Source: Pseudooceanicola nanhaiensis
GTDB taxonomy: Bacteria; Pseudomonadota; Alphaproteobacteria; Rhodobacterales; Rhodobacteraceae
Reading direction: 5' to 3'
Length of the DNA stretch: 64,000 bases
NCBI RefSeq assembly: GCF_020171315.1
Contig: NZ_JAIUZP010000006.1
Coordinates: forward strand, 62,001-126,000
Positions 1 to 9,007 of this stretch are shown here, piece after piece. The position numbers and the translations under genes are program-made. Position 1 is the stretch's first letter; each line of letters begins with the position of its first letter. Under the pieces are notes generated by a model. The model ran no database searches and was not told where the DNA came from. It saw only the letters and a program-made list of their open reading frames with translations.

Positions 1-396
1 GCCCCAGCCCGCCTTGCGCATCATCGGCAGCGCGGCCGCCGTGGTGTGGAAGGCGGAGGACAGGTTGATCGCGATGATCGCGTCCCACTTCTCGATCGGG
101 AAATCCTCGATCGCCGAGACATGCTGGATGCCGGCGTTGTTCACGAGGATGTCACAGGCCCCGGCCTGCTCCACAAGCGCGCGGCACTCCGTGGCCTTGG
201 ACATGTCGGCCTTGATATAACGGGCGGTCACGCCGAATTCAGCGCCAAGGTCGGCGGCCAGCTTGTGATCCTCATCGGAATCGGTGAAGGAGTTCAAAAC
301 CACGTCCGCGCCTGCCTTCGCCAGCTCGCGCGCAACGCCGAGCCCGATACCCGAGTTGGACCCGGTGATGATCGCGGTCTTACCTTTAAGAGACAT
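1..396 (-). CDS. bdhA: 3-hydroxybutyrate dehydrogenase, partial
   Basis: Amino-terminal 132 codons of a short-chain dehydrogenase; the rest lies beyond the left edge. The protein begins MSLKGKTAIITGSNSGIG, with the Rossmann TGxxxGIG motif at about residues 11-18, and it has the NNAG motif at about residues 88-91. The sequence around NNAGIQHVSAIEDFP is typical of D-3-hydroxybutyrate dehydrogenase, which oxidises 3-hydroxybutyrate to acetoacetate with NAD+ during polyhydroxybutyrate use. The ATG at 396-394 follows an AGGAGG ribosome site. The catalytic Tyr-xxx-Lys is outside the window, so the substrate call rests on family resemblance of the N-terminal half. Confidence 0.8.
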   Translation of the reverse strand, partial: MSLKGKTAIITGSNSGIGLGVARELAKAGADVVLNSFTDSDEDHKLAADLGAEFGVTARYIKADMSKATECRALVEQAGACDILVNNAGIQHVSAIEDFPIEKWDAIIAINLSSAFHTTAAALPMMRKAGWG

Positions 397-526
397 CTTG
401 CGTCCTCCTGCATGTGTCCCGGCAGATCATAGTGCTGCACATGCGAAAAGCGAGACGATACGGACACGTCTGCGAGAGGGATTCGCGAGCGCAGGGCAGC
501 AGTTGCAGGAAGAGCTTCGACCCAAG

Positions 527-601
527 AAAAAAACGCCGGCACGAGGCCGGCGTTAAGTTATTGAGGCAGGTTTCATACAGGCAAGAAACCTATCGAGCAG
601 T
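527..601 (-). ncRNA. candidate small RNA with own promoter and terminator
   Basis: Seen directly, reading leftwards: a promoter-like pair (608-636), then about 75 nt holding a perfect 7-bp stem (AGGTTTC 591-585 with GAAACCT 574-568, 10-nt loop), a short unpaired stretch, and a strong terminator hairpin (stem 552-546 with 540-534, extended by two A-T pairs) ending in seven T residues (533-527). No gene on this strand lies between the terminator and the start of the plus-strand gene at 701, so the terminator has no protein-coding client. That is the layout of a stand-alone trans-acting sRNA. It is a prediction; no family was recognised. The whole gene-free stretch 397-700 holds only this unit and the leader of the next gene. 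Confidence 0.5.
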
Positions 602-607
602 GACTTT

Positions 608-636
608 CTTATAAGCAATCAATCGCCTGCATCCAA
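608..636 (-). promoter_or_regulatory. sigma70-like promoter of candidate sRNA
   Basis: On the minus strand TTGGAT (636-631) and TATAAG (613-608) are separated by exactly 17 bp, close to the TTGACA/TATAAT consensus. The expected start point is near 601, about 75 nt before the T-run of the terminator at 527. Confidence 0.45.
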
Positions 637-700
637 GAGTAAAGTTTGTGTTGGCTGCATTCCGCCTCTAGTTTGGCCGCCAACAAAACAAGGGGCAGGC

Positions 701-2533
701 ATGATTGTTTCAGGATTCCGGTCATTTTTCTTCATTGTTTCCGGGGTACTGGCAGTCGCTCTTGGTCCAACAGGACAAGGAGATTCGGCCAATGCGGAGC
801 CCTCGCACGCCATAGCTATGTATGGGGAGCCTGCTCTGCCCCCGGATTTTGTGTCCTTGCCATATGTGAACCCCGATGCACCCAAGGGCGGGCGCCTGGT
901 GACGGGCAATACGGGCGGTTTCGACAGCCTCAATCCGTTCATCGTGAAGGGCACGCCCCCCTGGCAGCTGCGATTCCTGACCCACGAATCGTTGATGTAC
1001 CGCTCTCAGGACGAACCTTTCACGCTCTACGGCCTTCTGGCCGAATCGGTGGAGACCTCGCCGGACCGGCGGTGGGTCGAATTCACCCTGCGTCCGGAGG
1101 CCCGTTTTTCCGACGGCAGCCCCGTCACCGTGGACGACGTGATCTGGTCTTACGAGACGCTGGGGACGGAAGGCAACGCGCGCTACCTCGGCCTGTGGCA
1201 GGCCATCGCGCGCATCGAACAGACCGGCGAGCGACGCGTGCGGCTGACCTTCAACCGTGCCGACCGGGAGCTGGCCCTGCTGGCGGGCCTGCGTCCGATC
1301 CTCAAGAAGGACCAGTGGAAGGACAAGGATTTCACCCAGTCCGGCCTGACCGAGATCCCCATCGGCTCTGCCCCCTACGTGATCGACAGCTTCGAGGCCG
1401 GGCGCTACGTCTCGCTCAAGCGGAACCCGGACTACTGGGCCAAGGACCTGCCCATTCGCCGAGGCACCGCCAACTTCGATGAAATCCGGATCGAGCATTT
1501 CGGCGACCAGTCGGTGCTCTTCGAGGCCTTCAAGGCCGGTGAGATCTCCTTCATCCGCGAATTCAACGCCGAGAAATGGGCCCGCGACTACGATTTCCCC
1601 GCCGTCCAGTCCGGTGACATCGTGAAGACCGAAATCCCCGACGAGAAGCCCACCGGCATGACCGGTTTCGTCATGAACATCCGCCACGCGCCCTTCGATG
1701 ACATCCGGGTGCGTGACGCGCTGCTCCATGCCTTCAACTTCGAATTCATCAACGACACGCTGACCGGCGGGCGCCAGCCCCGGATCACCTCCTATTTCTC
1801 GCGCTCCGAACTGGGGATGCAGGAAGGCCCGGCGCAGGGCCGCGTGCTGGAACTGCTGTCGCGGTTCGAAAGCGAGATCCCGCGCGAGGCGATCACCGGT
1901 TACGCGCTGCCGCAGGGCGACGGCACGGCCCGCAACCGCAAGAACCTTGCCGCGGCCATGGTGCTGTTGCAGGAGGCCGGATGGACGGTGCAGGACGGCG
2001 TGCTGAAGAACGCGGCCGGCCAGCCCTTCCGCTTCGAGATCCTGCTGACGCAGGGCGCGACAGAGAACCAGTCGATCATCGACATCTACGTGCCCGCGCT
2101 CCAGCGTCTGGGTATCCAGCCGCAGGTGACCACGGTGGACAACGCCCAGTACAACCTGCGGATCAACGATTTCGACTACGACATGACCTACATGCGCCGC
2201 CAGCTCTCGCTTTCGCCCGGGAACGAGCAGCGGCTCTACTGGGGGTCGGACGCGGCAGGGCAGACCGGCTCGCGCAACCTGATCGGCATCGCCTCGCCCG
2301 CCGTGGACGCGATGATCGAGGAAATGCTGAACGCCCGCAGCCACGAGGACTTCGTCGCGGCCACCCGCGCGCTCGACCGGCTGCTGACCACGGGGCGCTA
2401 CGCGATCCCGATCTTCGCCTTCGACGTGGGCCGCATCGCGCACAGCAAGCACCTGCATCACCCGGAGACGCTGCCGGTCTATGGCGACAGTTTCTACTTC
2501 ATGCCGGAAGTCTGGTGGTCGGATCAGAAATGA
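701..2533 (+). CDS. ABC transporter substrate-binding protein, family 5 (YejA-like)
   Basis: 610-residue periplasmic oligopeptide-type binding protein (SBP_bac_5). It starts with a hydrophobic signal sequence (about residues 5-30), followed by the mature segment ALPPDFVSLPYVNPDAPKGG. The PDAPKGG motif followed by FDSLNPFIVKG is characteristic of the YejA subfamily, which binds peptides and antimicrobial peptides such as microcin C in enterobacteria. It would deliver its ligand to YejBEF-type permease and ATPase subunits, but none lies in this window, so here it is an orphan binding protein or its partners are elsewhere. The ATG at 701 follows a GGGGCAGG ribosome site. Confidence 0.85.
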   Translation: MIVSGFRSFFFIVSGVLAVALGPTGQGDSANAEPSHAIAMYGEPALPPDFVSLPYVNPDAPKGGRLVTGNTGGFDSLNPFIVKGTPPWQLRFLTHESLMYRSQDEPFTLYGLLAESVETSPDRRWVEFTLRPEARFSDGSPVTVDDVIWSYETLGTEGNARYLGLWQAIARIEQTGERRVRLTFNRADRELALLAGLRPILKKDQWKDKDFTQSGLTEIPIGSAPYVIDSFEAGRYVSLKRNPDYWAKDLPIRRGTANFDEIRIEHFGDQSVLFEAFKAGEISFIREFNAEKWARDYDFPAVQSGDIVKTEIPDEKPTGMTGFVMNIRHAPFDDIRVRDALLHAFNFEFINDTLTGGRQPRITSYFSRSELGMQEGPAQGRVLELLSRFESEIPREAITGYALPQGDGTARNRKNLAAAMVLLQEAGWTVQDGVLKNAAGQPFRFEILLTQGATENQSIIDIYVPALQRLGIQPQVTTVDNAQYNLRINDFDYDMTYMRRQLSLSPGNEQRLYWGSDAAGQTGSRNLIGIASPAVDAMIEEMLNARSHEDFVAATRALDRLLTTGRYAIPIFAFDVGRIAHSKHLHHPETLPVYGDSFYFMPEVWWSDQK

Positions 2534-2603
2534 TCTGTGCGGCGCCCTGAGGCAGGGGTATAGCGTCATCTACCTGTGACACTTTCGCTTTACGGCCCAC
2601 GCC

Positions 2604-3068
2604 ATGAACATCCTTGTCCTCTGCACCGGCAATTCGGCACGCTCGATCCTGCTGGAAGCCATCCTGAACGACCGCGCCGCCGGGCGCGTGACCGCCTATT
2701 CCGCCGGGTCCGATCCGACCGGCGCGATCGAGCCGCAGGCGCTTGCCCTGCTGGCCGAGAACGACATCGACACCCGCGACCTGCGCTCGAAGAGCTGGGA
2801 GGAATTCGCGGACGACGATGCGCCCGAGATGGACCTCGTCCTTACCCTGTGCAGCGATGCCGCCGCCCAGACCTGCCCGGTCTGGCCCGGGGCGCCGGTG
2901 CGGGCGCATTGGGCCATCCCCGATCCCACGCCGGGCGATGATGCCGCCTTTGCCGCCGCCTATGCGACCCTCGACCGGCGCGCCTCGGCGCTGCTGAAAC
3001 ACGGGATCGAGATCATGGACGCGGGCGAGCTGAAGGCGACGCTGAACCGGATCGCCAAGCAGCCCTGA
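2604..3068 (+). CDS. arsC: arsenate reductase, ArsC/low-Mr phosphatase type
   Basis: 154-residue protein with the low-molecular-weight tyrosine-phosphatase fold. The P-loop C-T-G-N-S-A-R runs from Cys7 to Arg13. Two further cysteines, Cys83 and Cys91, are spaced much like the second and third redox cysteines of thioredoxin-coupled ArsC (Staphylococcus pI258 type), which favours arsenate reduction over a plain phosphatase. The product arsenite would need an exporter; no arsB, acr3 or arsR gene is nearby. It lies 70 bp after the peptide-binding protein on the same strand with no functional link. The alternative is a low-Mr phosphotyrosine phosphatase. Confidence 0.8.
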   Translation: MNILVLCTGNSARSILLEAILNDRAAGRVTAYSAGSDPTGAIEPQALALLAENDIDTRDLRSKSWEEFADDDAPEMDLVLTLCSDAAAQTCPVWPGAPVRAHWAIPDPTPGDDAAFAAAYATLDRRASALLKHGIEIMDAGELKATLNRIAKQP

Positions 3069-3242
3069 CCCGGGGCCGGGTTCCCCTGACGGGTTATCCG
3101 TCGCGGCGGAACCCGGGCCCCCGTCCCGCAGTCGTCCCGCAGTCGTGACGGAACAGCCGCCGTCTCCACGCGTTGCCCCTCCATCGGCAGGCCTGTTGCG
3201 ACGGGCCTGACACGGAAGGCCCGCAACGAAAGGAAGCACGAC

Positions 3243-3563
3243 ATGCGCTGGAACAAGGACATTCAGGAGCACTGGGAAATTTTCGTCGAGGCCGCCCTGC
3301 AGGAATGGCCCGAGGCCCGCGAGAGCGACCTGCTGGCGCTGGACGGAACGCGCTCCGGGCTGGCTCGCTACCTCTCCGATGTGACCGGCAAGTCGCCGGA
3401 CCTGCTGCTGGAGGAAATCGCCGAATGGCAGAGCGGCACGATGCCCGCGGACATCCGGATGGACGAACACCTCGACAATGCGAATATCAGCGTCTCGGGC
3501 CGCTTCGTGGCACCGGGCGAGGATGTCTATGACGAGGACGAGGCCTTCGGGACCGCATCCTGA
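3243..3563 (+). CDS. CsbD-like small stress protein (putative)
   Basis: 106 residues, acidic and soluble, with no signal sequence. Residues 2-63 follow the CsbD/YjbJ pattern: an N-terminal tryptophan segment (RWNKDIQEHW), a middle ESDLLALDGTRSGL segment and a distal GKSPDLLLEEIAEW helix. CsbD proteins are general-stress proteins of unknown activity. The C-terminal 40 residues (acidic, ending DEDEAFGTAS) lie outside that domain. The ribosome site is AAGGAAG, 8 nt before the ATG. The domain match is by eye and divergent. Confidence 0.55.
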   Translation: MRWNKDIQEHWEIFVEAALQEWPEARESDLLALDGTRSGLARYLSDVTGKSPDLLLEEIAEWQSGTMPADIRMDEHLDNANISVSGRFVAPGEDVYDEDEAFGTAS

Positions 3564-3786
3564 CGGGGCCACGGGGGTGAGGGCGCGCGCCGCCCCCTCC
3601 CGGCGGGACGGCACAACCACTCGCAAGCGCGACGCCTACGTTGAGATCGGTGCGCGGGGCGGTCATCGCGCGCGTGCGCGCTGAGGACCACCTCCGCCAC
3701 CCCCGTGCACAAACGCAGCCCCGTCTCGGATACCTGCGCACAGCATGGAACTTGCCAAGAGGCCCTGCGCCGAATAGCAAACTTAC

Positions 3787-5325
3787 ATGTCGTCGCTTTT
3801 CGATCAGGGGCCACCGCCGCCCTGCCCGACCCCCTTCAACATGGCCGCCCATGTGCTGGCCCATGCCCCTGCGCAGCCCGACAAGGTGGCGCTGGCCGTG
3901 CTGGGCCTGTCCCGGGCGGAACGTTGGAGCTATGGCAAGCTGGAGGCCGCGGTGCGCGGCACGGCCACGGGGCTGCTGGAACAGGGGCTGCGCGCGGGGG
4001 ACCGCGTCCTCATGCGGCTTGGCAATACCGTCGAATTCCCCATCGCCTATCTGGCCTGCATTGCCGTGGACCTCGTGCCGGTGCCGACCTCCTCGCAGCT
4101 GACCGCCGGAGAGGTCGCCAAGATGGCCGAGGGCCTGCAACCCGCCGCCGTCCTGCAGGGCAAGGGCATCGCCTGCCCCGACCTGCCCGGCGTCACGGTC
4201 ATCGATCAGGACCGGCTGGAGGCGATGCGCGACCTGCCGCCCGCCGCCTATGCCATGGGTGACCCGGACCGGCTGGCCTATATCGTCTATACCTCCGGCA
4301 CCTCGGGCAATCCGCGCGCCGTCTGCCATGCGCACCGCGCCATCTGGGCCCGCCGCATGATGCACGAGGGCTGGTACGGGCTGACCGGGGAAGACCGGCT
4401 GATGCATGCGGGCGCCTTCAACTGGACCTATACGCTCGGCACCGGGCTGATGGACCCGTGGTCCGTGGGCGCCACCGCGCTGATCCCGGCAGAGGGCATC
4501 GGGCCAGAGGCGCTGCCGCTTCTGATGAAACGCCACGAGGCCAGCATTTTCGCAGCCGCCCCGGGGGTTTACCGCAAGATTCTCAGCAAGGGAGAGAGCC
4601 TGACCTTGCCGAAACTGCGCCACGGCCTCTCCGCCGGCGAGAAGATGGGCGCGGCGATCCACGACGACTGGCGCCGGGCAACGGGGACCGAGGTCTACGA
4701 GGCATTCGGCATGTCCGAATGCTCCACCTTCATCTCCGGCAGCCCGACGCGCCCCGCAGCCGAAGGGGCGCTCGGCGCACCGCAGGTCGGCCGCCGCGTC
4801 GCCATCGTCGACGAGGACGGCACGCCGGTCGAGACCGGCCATCCCGGCGTCATCGCCATCGACCGGCGCGATCCCGGGCTGATGCTGGGCTATCGCGGCG
4901 CGGAGGAAGAGACCGCCGCGCGGTTCCGGGGCGCGTGGTTCCTGACCGGCGACATGGGCGCCATGGACGAGACCGGTCAGGTGACCTATCTGGGCCGCAA
5001 CGACGACATGATGAACGCCGGTGGCTACCGCGTCTCCCCGCTCGAGGTGGAACACGCATTGGCCGATCTGCCCGGCATCTCCGAAATCGGGGTGACCGAT
5101 GTGGAGGTGAAACAGGATGCCCGCCTGATCGTGGCCTTCTACACCTCCGCCGCGCCGCTGGACGAGGCCGCGCTGCTGGCCGCCGCTGCCGAGAGGCTGG
5201 CGCGCTACAAGCAGCCGCGTGCCTTCCTGCGGATCGACACCCTGCCCCGCAACCCCAACGGCAAGCTCCAGCGCCGGGCGCTGGTGCCGCTCTGGGACAA
5301 GGCAAACAAGGGACCGAATGGTTAA
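3787..5325 (+). CDS. acyl-CoA synthetase (AMP-forming)
   Basis: 512-residue ANL-superfamily ligase. Motifs seen: phosphate loop YTSGTSGNPRA at residues 168-178, adenine-binding AFGMSE, the hinge region LTGDMG, and the C-terminal catalytic-lysine motif NPNGKLQR. It would activate a carboxylic acid through an acyl-AMP to an acyl-CoA; spacing and flavour resemble benzoate- and short/medium-chain acyl-CoA ligases, but the acid cannot be named. The usual lysine of the phosphate loop (GxPK) is arginine here (GNPR). The next gene overlaps it by 8 bp, suggesting translational coupling with the DsbA-family protein. Confidence 0.85.
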   Translation: MSSLFDQGPPPPCPTPFNMAAHVLAHAPAQPDKVALAVLGLSRAERWSYGKLEAAVRGTATGLLEQGLRAGDRVLMRLGNTVEFPIAYLACIAVDLVPVPTSSQLTAGEVAKMAEGLQPAAVLQGKGIACPDLPGVTVIDQDRLEAMRDLPPAAYAMGDPDRLAYIVYTSGTSGNPRAVCHAHRAIWARRMMHEGWYGLTGEDRLMHAGAFNWTYTLGTGLMDPWSVGATALIPAEGIGPEALPLLMKRHEASIFAAAPGVYRKILSKGESLTLPKLRHGLSAGEKMGAAIHDDWRRATGTEVYEAFGMSECSTFISGSPTRPAAEGALGAPQVGRRVAIVDEDGTPVETGHPGVIAIDRRDPGLMLGYRGAEEETAARFRGAWFLTGDMGAMDETGQVTYLGRNDDMMNAGGYRVSPLEVEHALADLPGISEIGVTDVEVKQDARLIVAFYTSAAPLDEAALLAAAAERLARYKQPRAFLRIDTLPRNPNGKLQRRALVPLWDKANKGPNG

Positions 5326-5971
5326 ACTCGACATCCTCTCCGATCCGATCTGCCCCTGGTGCTACTTCGGCGCCACGCAGCTTTTCCGCGCCCTGACAGA
5401 GCGCCCGGATCATCCGTTCACGATCGAATGGCACCCGTTCCAGCTGAACGCCGCCATGCCTGCCGGGGGGGCGCCGCGCGCGCCCTACCTCGCCGCCAAG
5501 TTCGGCGGTGACGAGGCGCTTGTCAGCGCCGATGCCCGGCTGAACGCCTATGCGGCGGAAAACGATATCCCGCTCGACACCGCGGCGATGACCAAGGTGC
5601 CCAACACGCTGAACGCGCATCGCCTGATCCACTGGGCCGGGCTGGAAGGCGTCCAGACGCCCGTCGTCCTCGCGCTCTACCGCGCCTATTTCGCCGAAGG
5701 CCGCGACATCGGCGAGACCGAGGTGCTGGCCGATATTGCGGACCAGTGCAGCATGGATGCCGCCGTGGTGCAGAAGCTGCTGCAGAGCGATGCCGACGTC
5801 GAGATGATTTCGGCCCGCGATGCCCACTCGCGCGAGATGGGTGTCTCCTCGGTGCCGACCTTCATTGTCGCGCAGCGCCATGCGGTGCCCGGCGCACAGC
5901 CCGCCGAGCTTTGGGTGAAGGTGATCGACGAACTGCTTGCGGGCGCGCTCTCCGACCAGCCCGAAGGCTGA
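5318..5971 (+). CDS. DsbA family oxidoreductase, FrnE-like
   Basis: 217 residues with no signal sequence, so probably cytoplasmic. The thioredoxin-fold active site CPWC is at residues 12-15, followed by the helical insertion and the cis-proline segment SSVPTF typical of the FrnE/2-hydroxychromene-2-carboxylate isomerase-like branch of the DsbA family. FrnE-type proteins act as thiol oxidoreductases; some relatives handle polyketides or glutathione conjugates. The ATG at 5318 lies inside the end of the acyl-CoA synthetase gene, and the first codons (VKLDILSDPICPWC) match the family N-terminus, so this start is preferred to upstream ones. Confidence 0.8.
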   Translation: MVKLDILSDPICPWCYFGATQLFRALTERPDHPFTIEWHPFQLNAAMPAGGAPRAPYLAAKFGGDEALVSADARLNAYAAENDIPLDTAAMTKVPNTLNAHRLIHWAGLEGVQTPVVLALYRAYFAEGRDIGETEVLADIADQCSMDAAVVQKLLQSDADVEMISARDAHSREMGVSSVPTFIVAQRHAVPGAQPAELWVKVIDELLAGALSDQPEG

Positions 5972-6100
5972 GCCCGCTTCCACGTCGCCCGCTCCAGTGG
6001 CCGCCCCGGCGGCCGCCCTCATCTCCTGCCGCGCCGGTCCCCCCGGCGCGGATCTTTTTTCCGCCGGACCTGCTCCGACCTGCCCCCAAGGCCGCGCCCC

Positions 6101-7333
6101 ATGCCCGATATGAAACTCTCCCGCGTCGAACTTGTCGCGCTGTTGGCAATGCTCGTTGCCACGGTCGCCTTCTCGATCGACTCCATGCTCCCCGCGATGC
6201 CCGAGATCGCAGCCGAACTCGCCCCCGACAACATCGCCAACGCACAGCTCATCCTCTCGGCCTTCATCATCGGCATGGGGGCCGGCACGCTCTTCACCGG
6301 CCCGATCTCGGACATGTTCGGGCGCAAGCCGGTGATCATCGGCTGTACCGCCATCTACATCGCCGGGGCCTTCGTGGCCTGGCAGGCGCCGACGCTGGAG
6401 ATGCTGATCCTCGGCCGGTTCCTGCAGGGTCTGGGGGCCTCCGGCCCGCGGGTCGTCTCGCTGGCGGTGCTGCGCGATCTCTACTCGGGCCGTGACATGG
6501 CGCGGCTGCTGTCCTTCGTCATGATGGTCTTTACCGTTGTGCCGGCGCTCTCGCCCCTCGTCGGCTCCGGCATCATCGCGCTGACCGGCTGGCGCGGCAT
6601 CTTCCTGGCCTTCGTGCTCTTCGCACTGGTCTCCTCGGCCTGGCTCATGCTGCGCCTGCCCGAAACCCTGCCAGAGGCCCGCCGCCGCAGCTTCTCCTTC
6701 AGCGCGCTGAAATCCGCGGCAGTGGAGATGACGGGCATTCCCATGGTCCGGCTCAGCGTCATGGCGCAGGTGCTGACCTTCGCGATGATGTTCTCCTCGA
6801 TCAGCATGATCCAGCCCATCTTCGATCAGACCTTCGACCGGGCGGACAGCTTCCCGTGGTTCTTCTTCGGCATCGGTCTCTTCTGCTCCACCTCCTCGAT
6901 GGTGAACGCGGCGCTGGTGATGAAGCTGGGGATGCGCAAGATCATCTCGGTCACCCAGTACATCGCCCTGACAGCCACCACGGTGATGCTGGCCGTTGAG
7001 CTGGCAGGCGGTGCAGGCGCCGCGCATTTCTGGTTCTACCTCGCGTGGCAGACTCTGATCTATTTCCAGATGGGCCTCGTCTTCGGCAACCTGAACGCCC
7101 TCGCGATGGAGCCTCTGGGCCATATCGCGGGCCTTGCCGCCAGCGTGATGAGCGCGATTTCCACCATCCTCGGCGGGATCATCGCAACCGTGGTAGCTCA
7201 GTTCTACGACGGCACGCCGCTGGCGCTCGTAGTGGCCTGCTGGGCGCTCTGCATCCTCGCGGTGCTAGTGATGCGCAAGGTGCGGACCCTCGAACGGGTC
7301 AAGGATGCCGACGCCGCCCGCGCCCAGGGCTGA
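6101..7333 (+). CDS. MFS drug exporter, Bcr/CflA type
   Basis: 410-residue polytopic membrane protein with the hydrophobic pattern of a twelve-helix major facilitator. The loop after helix 2 carries DMFGRKP, the MFS motif A. The helix 1 sequence [14 protein letters not shown] is the hallmark of the DHA1 Bcr/CflA group, proton-driven exporters of drugs such as bicyclomycin and chloramphenicol, and of some amino acids. The natural substrate cannot be read from sequence. ATG at 6101 or 6110 is possible; neither has a strong ribosome site. A terminator follows directly. Confidence 0.85.
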   Translation: MPDMKLSRVELVALLAMLVATVAFSIDSMLPAMPEIAAELAPDNIANAQLILSAFIIGMGAGTLFTGPISDMFGRKPVIIGCTAIYIAGAFVAWQAPTLEMLILGRFLQGLGASGPRVVSLAVLRDLYSGRDMARLLSFVMMVFTVVPALSPLVGSGIIALTGWRGIFLAFVLFALVSSAWLMLRLPETLPEARRRSFSFSALKSAAVEMTGIPMVRLSVMAQVLTFAMMFSSISMIQPIFDQTFDRADSFPWFFFGIGLFCSTSSMVNAALVMKLGMRKIISVTQYIALTATTVMLAVELAGGAGAAHFWFYLAWQTLIYFQMGLVFGNLNALAMEPLGHIAGLAASVMSAISTILGGIIATVVAQFYDGTPLALVVACWALCILAVLVMRKVRTLERVKDADAARAQG

Positions 7334-7358
7334 GCCCCACACCCGTCCCAAGCCGAAC

Positions 7359-7390
7359 GCCGCCGCCCCATCCGGGCGGCGGTTTCGTTT
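7359..7390 (+). terminator. Rho-independent terminator
   Basis: Nine-bp perfect GC stem (7360-7368 with 7374-7382), five-base loop, then TTTCGTTT. It closes the MFS transcript and separates it from icd. Confidence 0.8.
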
Positions 7391-7441
7391 CCGCCCCCCG
7401 GTCAGGAGCCAAAGGACCCGGACAGTTGACGTCACTTTTTC

Positions 7442-7461
7442 TCGTATACCATTGCATACGA
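7442..7461. promoter_or_regulatory. near-palindrome in icd leader, possible operator
   Basis: TCGTATAC, four bases, then GCATACGA: eight-base arms with one mismatch, 72 bp before the icd start. A TTGACG element lies just upstream (about 7425). The pattern looks like a site for a dimeric repressor; no partner protein can be named. Confidence 0.3.
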
Positions 7462-7532
7462 TCTTTCGCCGGGATGGTCTTTCCGCTATGCAGCACGCAG
7501 TCGGACTCACCCAAACCGAGAGGCGCTGCTCC

Positions 7533-8747
7533 ATGAGCAAGATCAAGGTAGAGAACCCCGTCGTCGAGCTGGACGGCGACGAAATGACCCGCATCATCTG
7601 GGATTTCATCAAGAAAAAGCTGATCCTCCCCTATCTGGACGTCGACCTGCTCTACTACGATCTGGGCATCGAGGAGCGCGATCGCACCGAGGACCAGATC
7701 ACCATCGACGCGGCCAACAAGATCAAGGAAGTCGGCGTCGGCGTGAAATGCGCCACGATCACCCCTGACGAGGCCCGGGTCGAGGAATTCGGCCTCAAGA
7801 AGATGTGGCGCTCGCCCAACGGGACAATCCGCAACATCCTCGGCGGCGTGGTCTTCCGTCAGCCGATCATCTGCCGCAACGTGCCCCGCCTCGTGCCCGG
7901 CTGGACCTCGCCCATCGTGGTAGGCCGCCATGCCTTCGGCGACCAGTACAAGGCCACCGACTTCACCTTCCCCGGCAAGGGGCAGCTGACCATGAAGTTC
8001 GTCGGCGAGGACGGCACCGAGATCGAGAAGGTCGTCTATGACGCGCCCTCCGCCGGGGTCTACATGGGCATGTACAACCTCGACCAGTCGATCATCGACT
8101 TCGCCCGCGCCTCCTTCAACTACGGCCTCAGCCTTGGCTGGCCGGTCTACCTCTCGACCAAGAACACGATCCTCAAGGCCTATGACGGCCGCTTCAAGGA
8201 CCTGTTCCAGCAGGTCTTCGAGGAAGAGTTCGAAGAGAAGTTCAAGGCTGCCAAGATCTGGTACGAACACCGCCTGATCGACGACATGGTCGCCTGTGCG
8301 CTGAAGTGGAACGGCAAGTTCGTCTGGGCGCTGAAGAACTACGACGGCGACGTGCAGTCGGACACCGTCGCGCAGGGCTTCGGCTCGCTGGGCCTGATGA
8401 CCTCGCAGCTGATGACCCCCGATGGCAAGATCGTCGAGGCCGAGGCCGCACACGGCACCGTGACGCGCCACTACCGCCAGCATCAGGCGGGCAAGCAGAC
8501 CTCGACCAACTCGATCGCCTCGATCTACGCTTGGACCGGCGGCCTCAAGCACCGCGCCAAGCTGGACGAGAACACCGCGCTGATGGCCTTTGCCACCACG
8601 CTGGAGCGGACCGTCGTCCAGACCGTCGAGGATGGCTTCATGACCAAGGACCTCGCCCTGCTGGTGGGCCCGGATCAGAAGTGGCTGACCACCATGGGCT
8701 TCCTCGAGAAGGTCGACGAGAACCTGAACAAGGCGCTGCACGGCTGA
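7533..8747 (+). CDS. icd: isocitrate dehydrogenase, NADP-dependent
   Basis: 404-residue enzyme of the dimeric, eukaryote-like NADP-IDH class (full length for that class; E. coli Icd is of a different type). It converts isocitrate to 2-oxoglutarate and CO2 in the TCA cycle, making NADPH. The N-terminus [20 protein letters not shown] and the internal [12 protein letters not shown] and [10 protein letters not shown] segments are diagnostic. The ATG at 7533 was chosen because the conserved N-terminus begins there. It is monocistronic, between terminators at 7359-7390 and 8806-8830. Confidence 0.97.
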   Translation: MSKIKVENPVVELDGDEMTRIIWDFIKKKLILPYLDVDLLYYDLGIEERDRTEDQITIDAANKIKEVGVGVKCATITPDEARVEEFGLKKMWRSPNGTIRNILGGVVFRQPIICRNVPRLVPGWTSPIVVGRHAFGDQYKATDFTFPGKGQLTMKFVGEDGTEIEKVVYDAPSAGVYMGMYNLDQSIIDFARASFNYGLSLGWPVYLSTKNTILKAYDGRFKDLFQQVFEEEFEEKFKAAKIWYEHRLIDDMVACALKWNGKFVWALKNYDGDVQSDTVAQGFGSLGLMTSQLMTPDGKIVEAEAAHGTVTRHYRQHQAGKQTSTNSIASIYAWTGGLKHRAKLDENTALMAFATTLERTVVQTVEDGFMTKDLALLVGPDQKWLTTMGFLEKVDENLNKALHG

Positions 8748-8805
8748 GACCCGCGCGCTGTCCGGCCGGATTGAGGGCCGGACGTAAGGCAAAGCTGAAC
8801 ACGAA

Positions 8806-8830
8806 AGGCGGGCCAACGGGTCCGCCTTTT
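8806..8830 (+). terminator. terminator of icd
   Basis: AGGCGG (8806-8811) pairs with CCGCCT (8822-8827), followed by four T. A second GC hairpin (about 8759-8783) precedes it after the icd stop. Confidence 0.75.
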
Positions 8831-8943
8831 GCATGTCCAGCGCGATGCCGGCTTTCCACCGCACATCGCTATTGCGGCAGAAGCGATTGAGATAGCTTAA
8901 TTTCCGGGCGCCGCCCGCGCGGCGACCACTGGCGCGCATGGTT

Positions 8944-8955
8944 TCGGTATACCGA
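8944..8955. promoter_or_regulatory. perfect 12-bp palindrome TCGGTATACCGA
   Basis: Perfect palindrome 52 bp before the start of the broken LysR gene. Its position suits a regulator site, but the LysR TN11A pattern is absent, so the protein that would use it is unknown. Confidence 0.3.
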
Positions 8956-9007
8956 GACGCCCGCGCCCCATAGCACGGAGGTCAACAACCCGGACAGCCC
9001 TGCCCAG

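Noticed and set aside
722..2569. Long minus-strand open frame opposite the peptide-binding protein
   Set aside because: It is a GC-rich antisense shadow; the plus frame has a signal sequence, family motifs and a ribosome site, and the minus product matches nothing.
3487..5334. 615-codon minus-strand open frame
   Set aside because: Antisense shadow of the acyl-CoA synthetase gene, with His/Gly/Arg-rich low-complexity content.
4850..7123. 757-codon minus-strand open frame across three genes
   Set aside because: It spans oppositely oriented genes with clear families; composition is typical of antisense translation in GC-rich DNA.
7442..7461. Inclusion of the icd leader site in the GntR regulon
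   Set aside because: It shares a GTATAC core but differs in arm sequence and spacing from the six ATGTATaCAT sites near the aromatic cluster.
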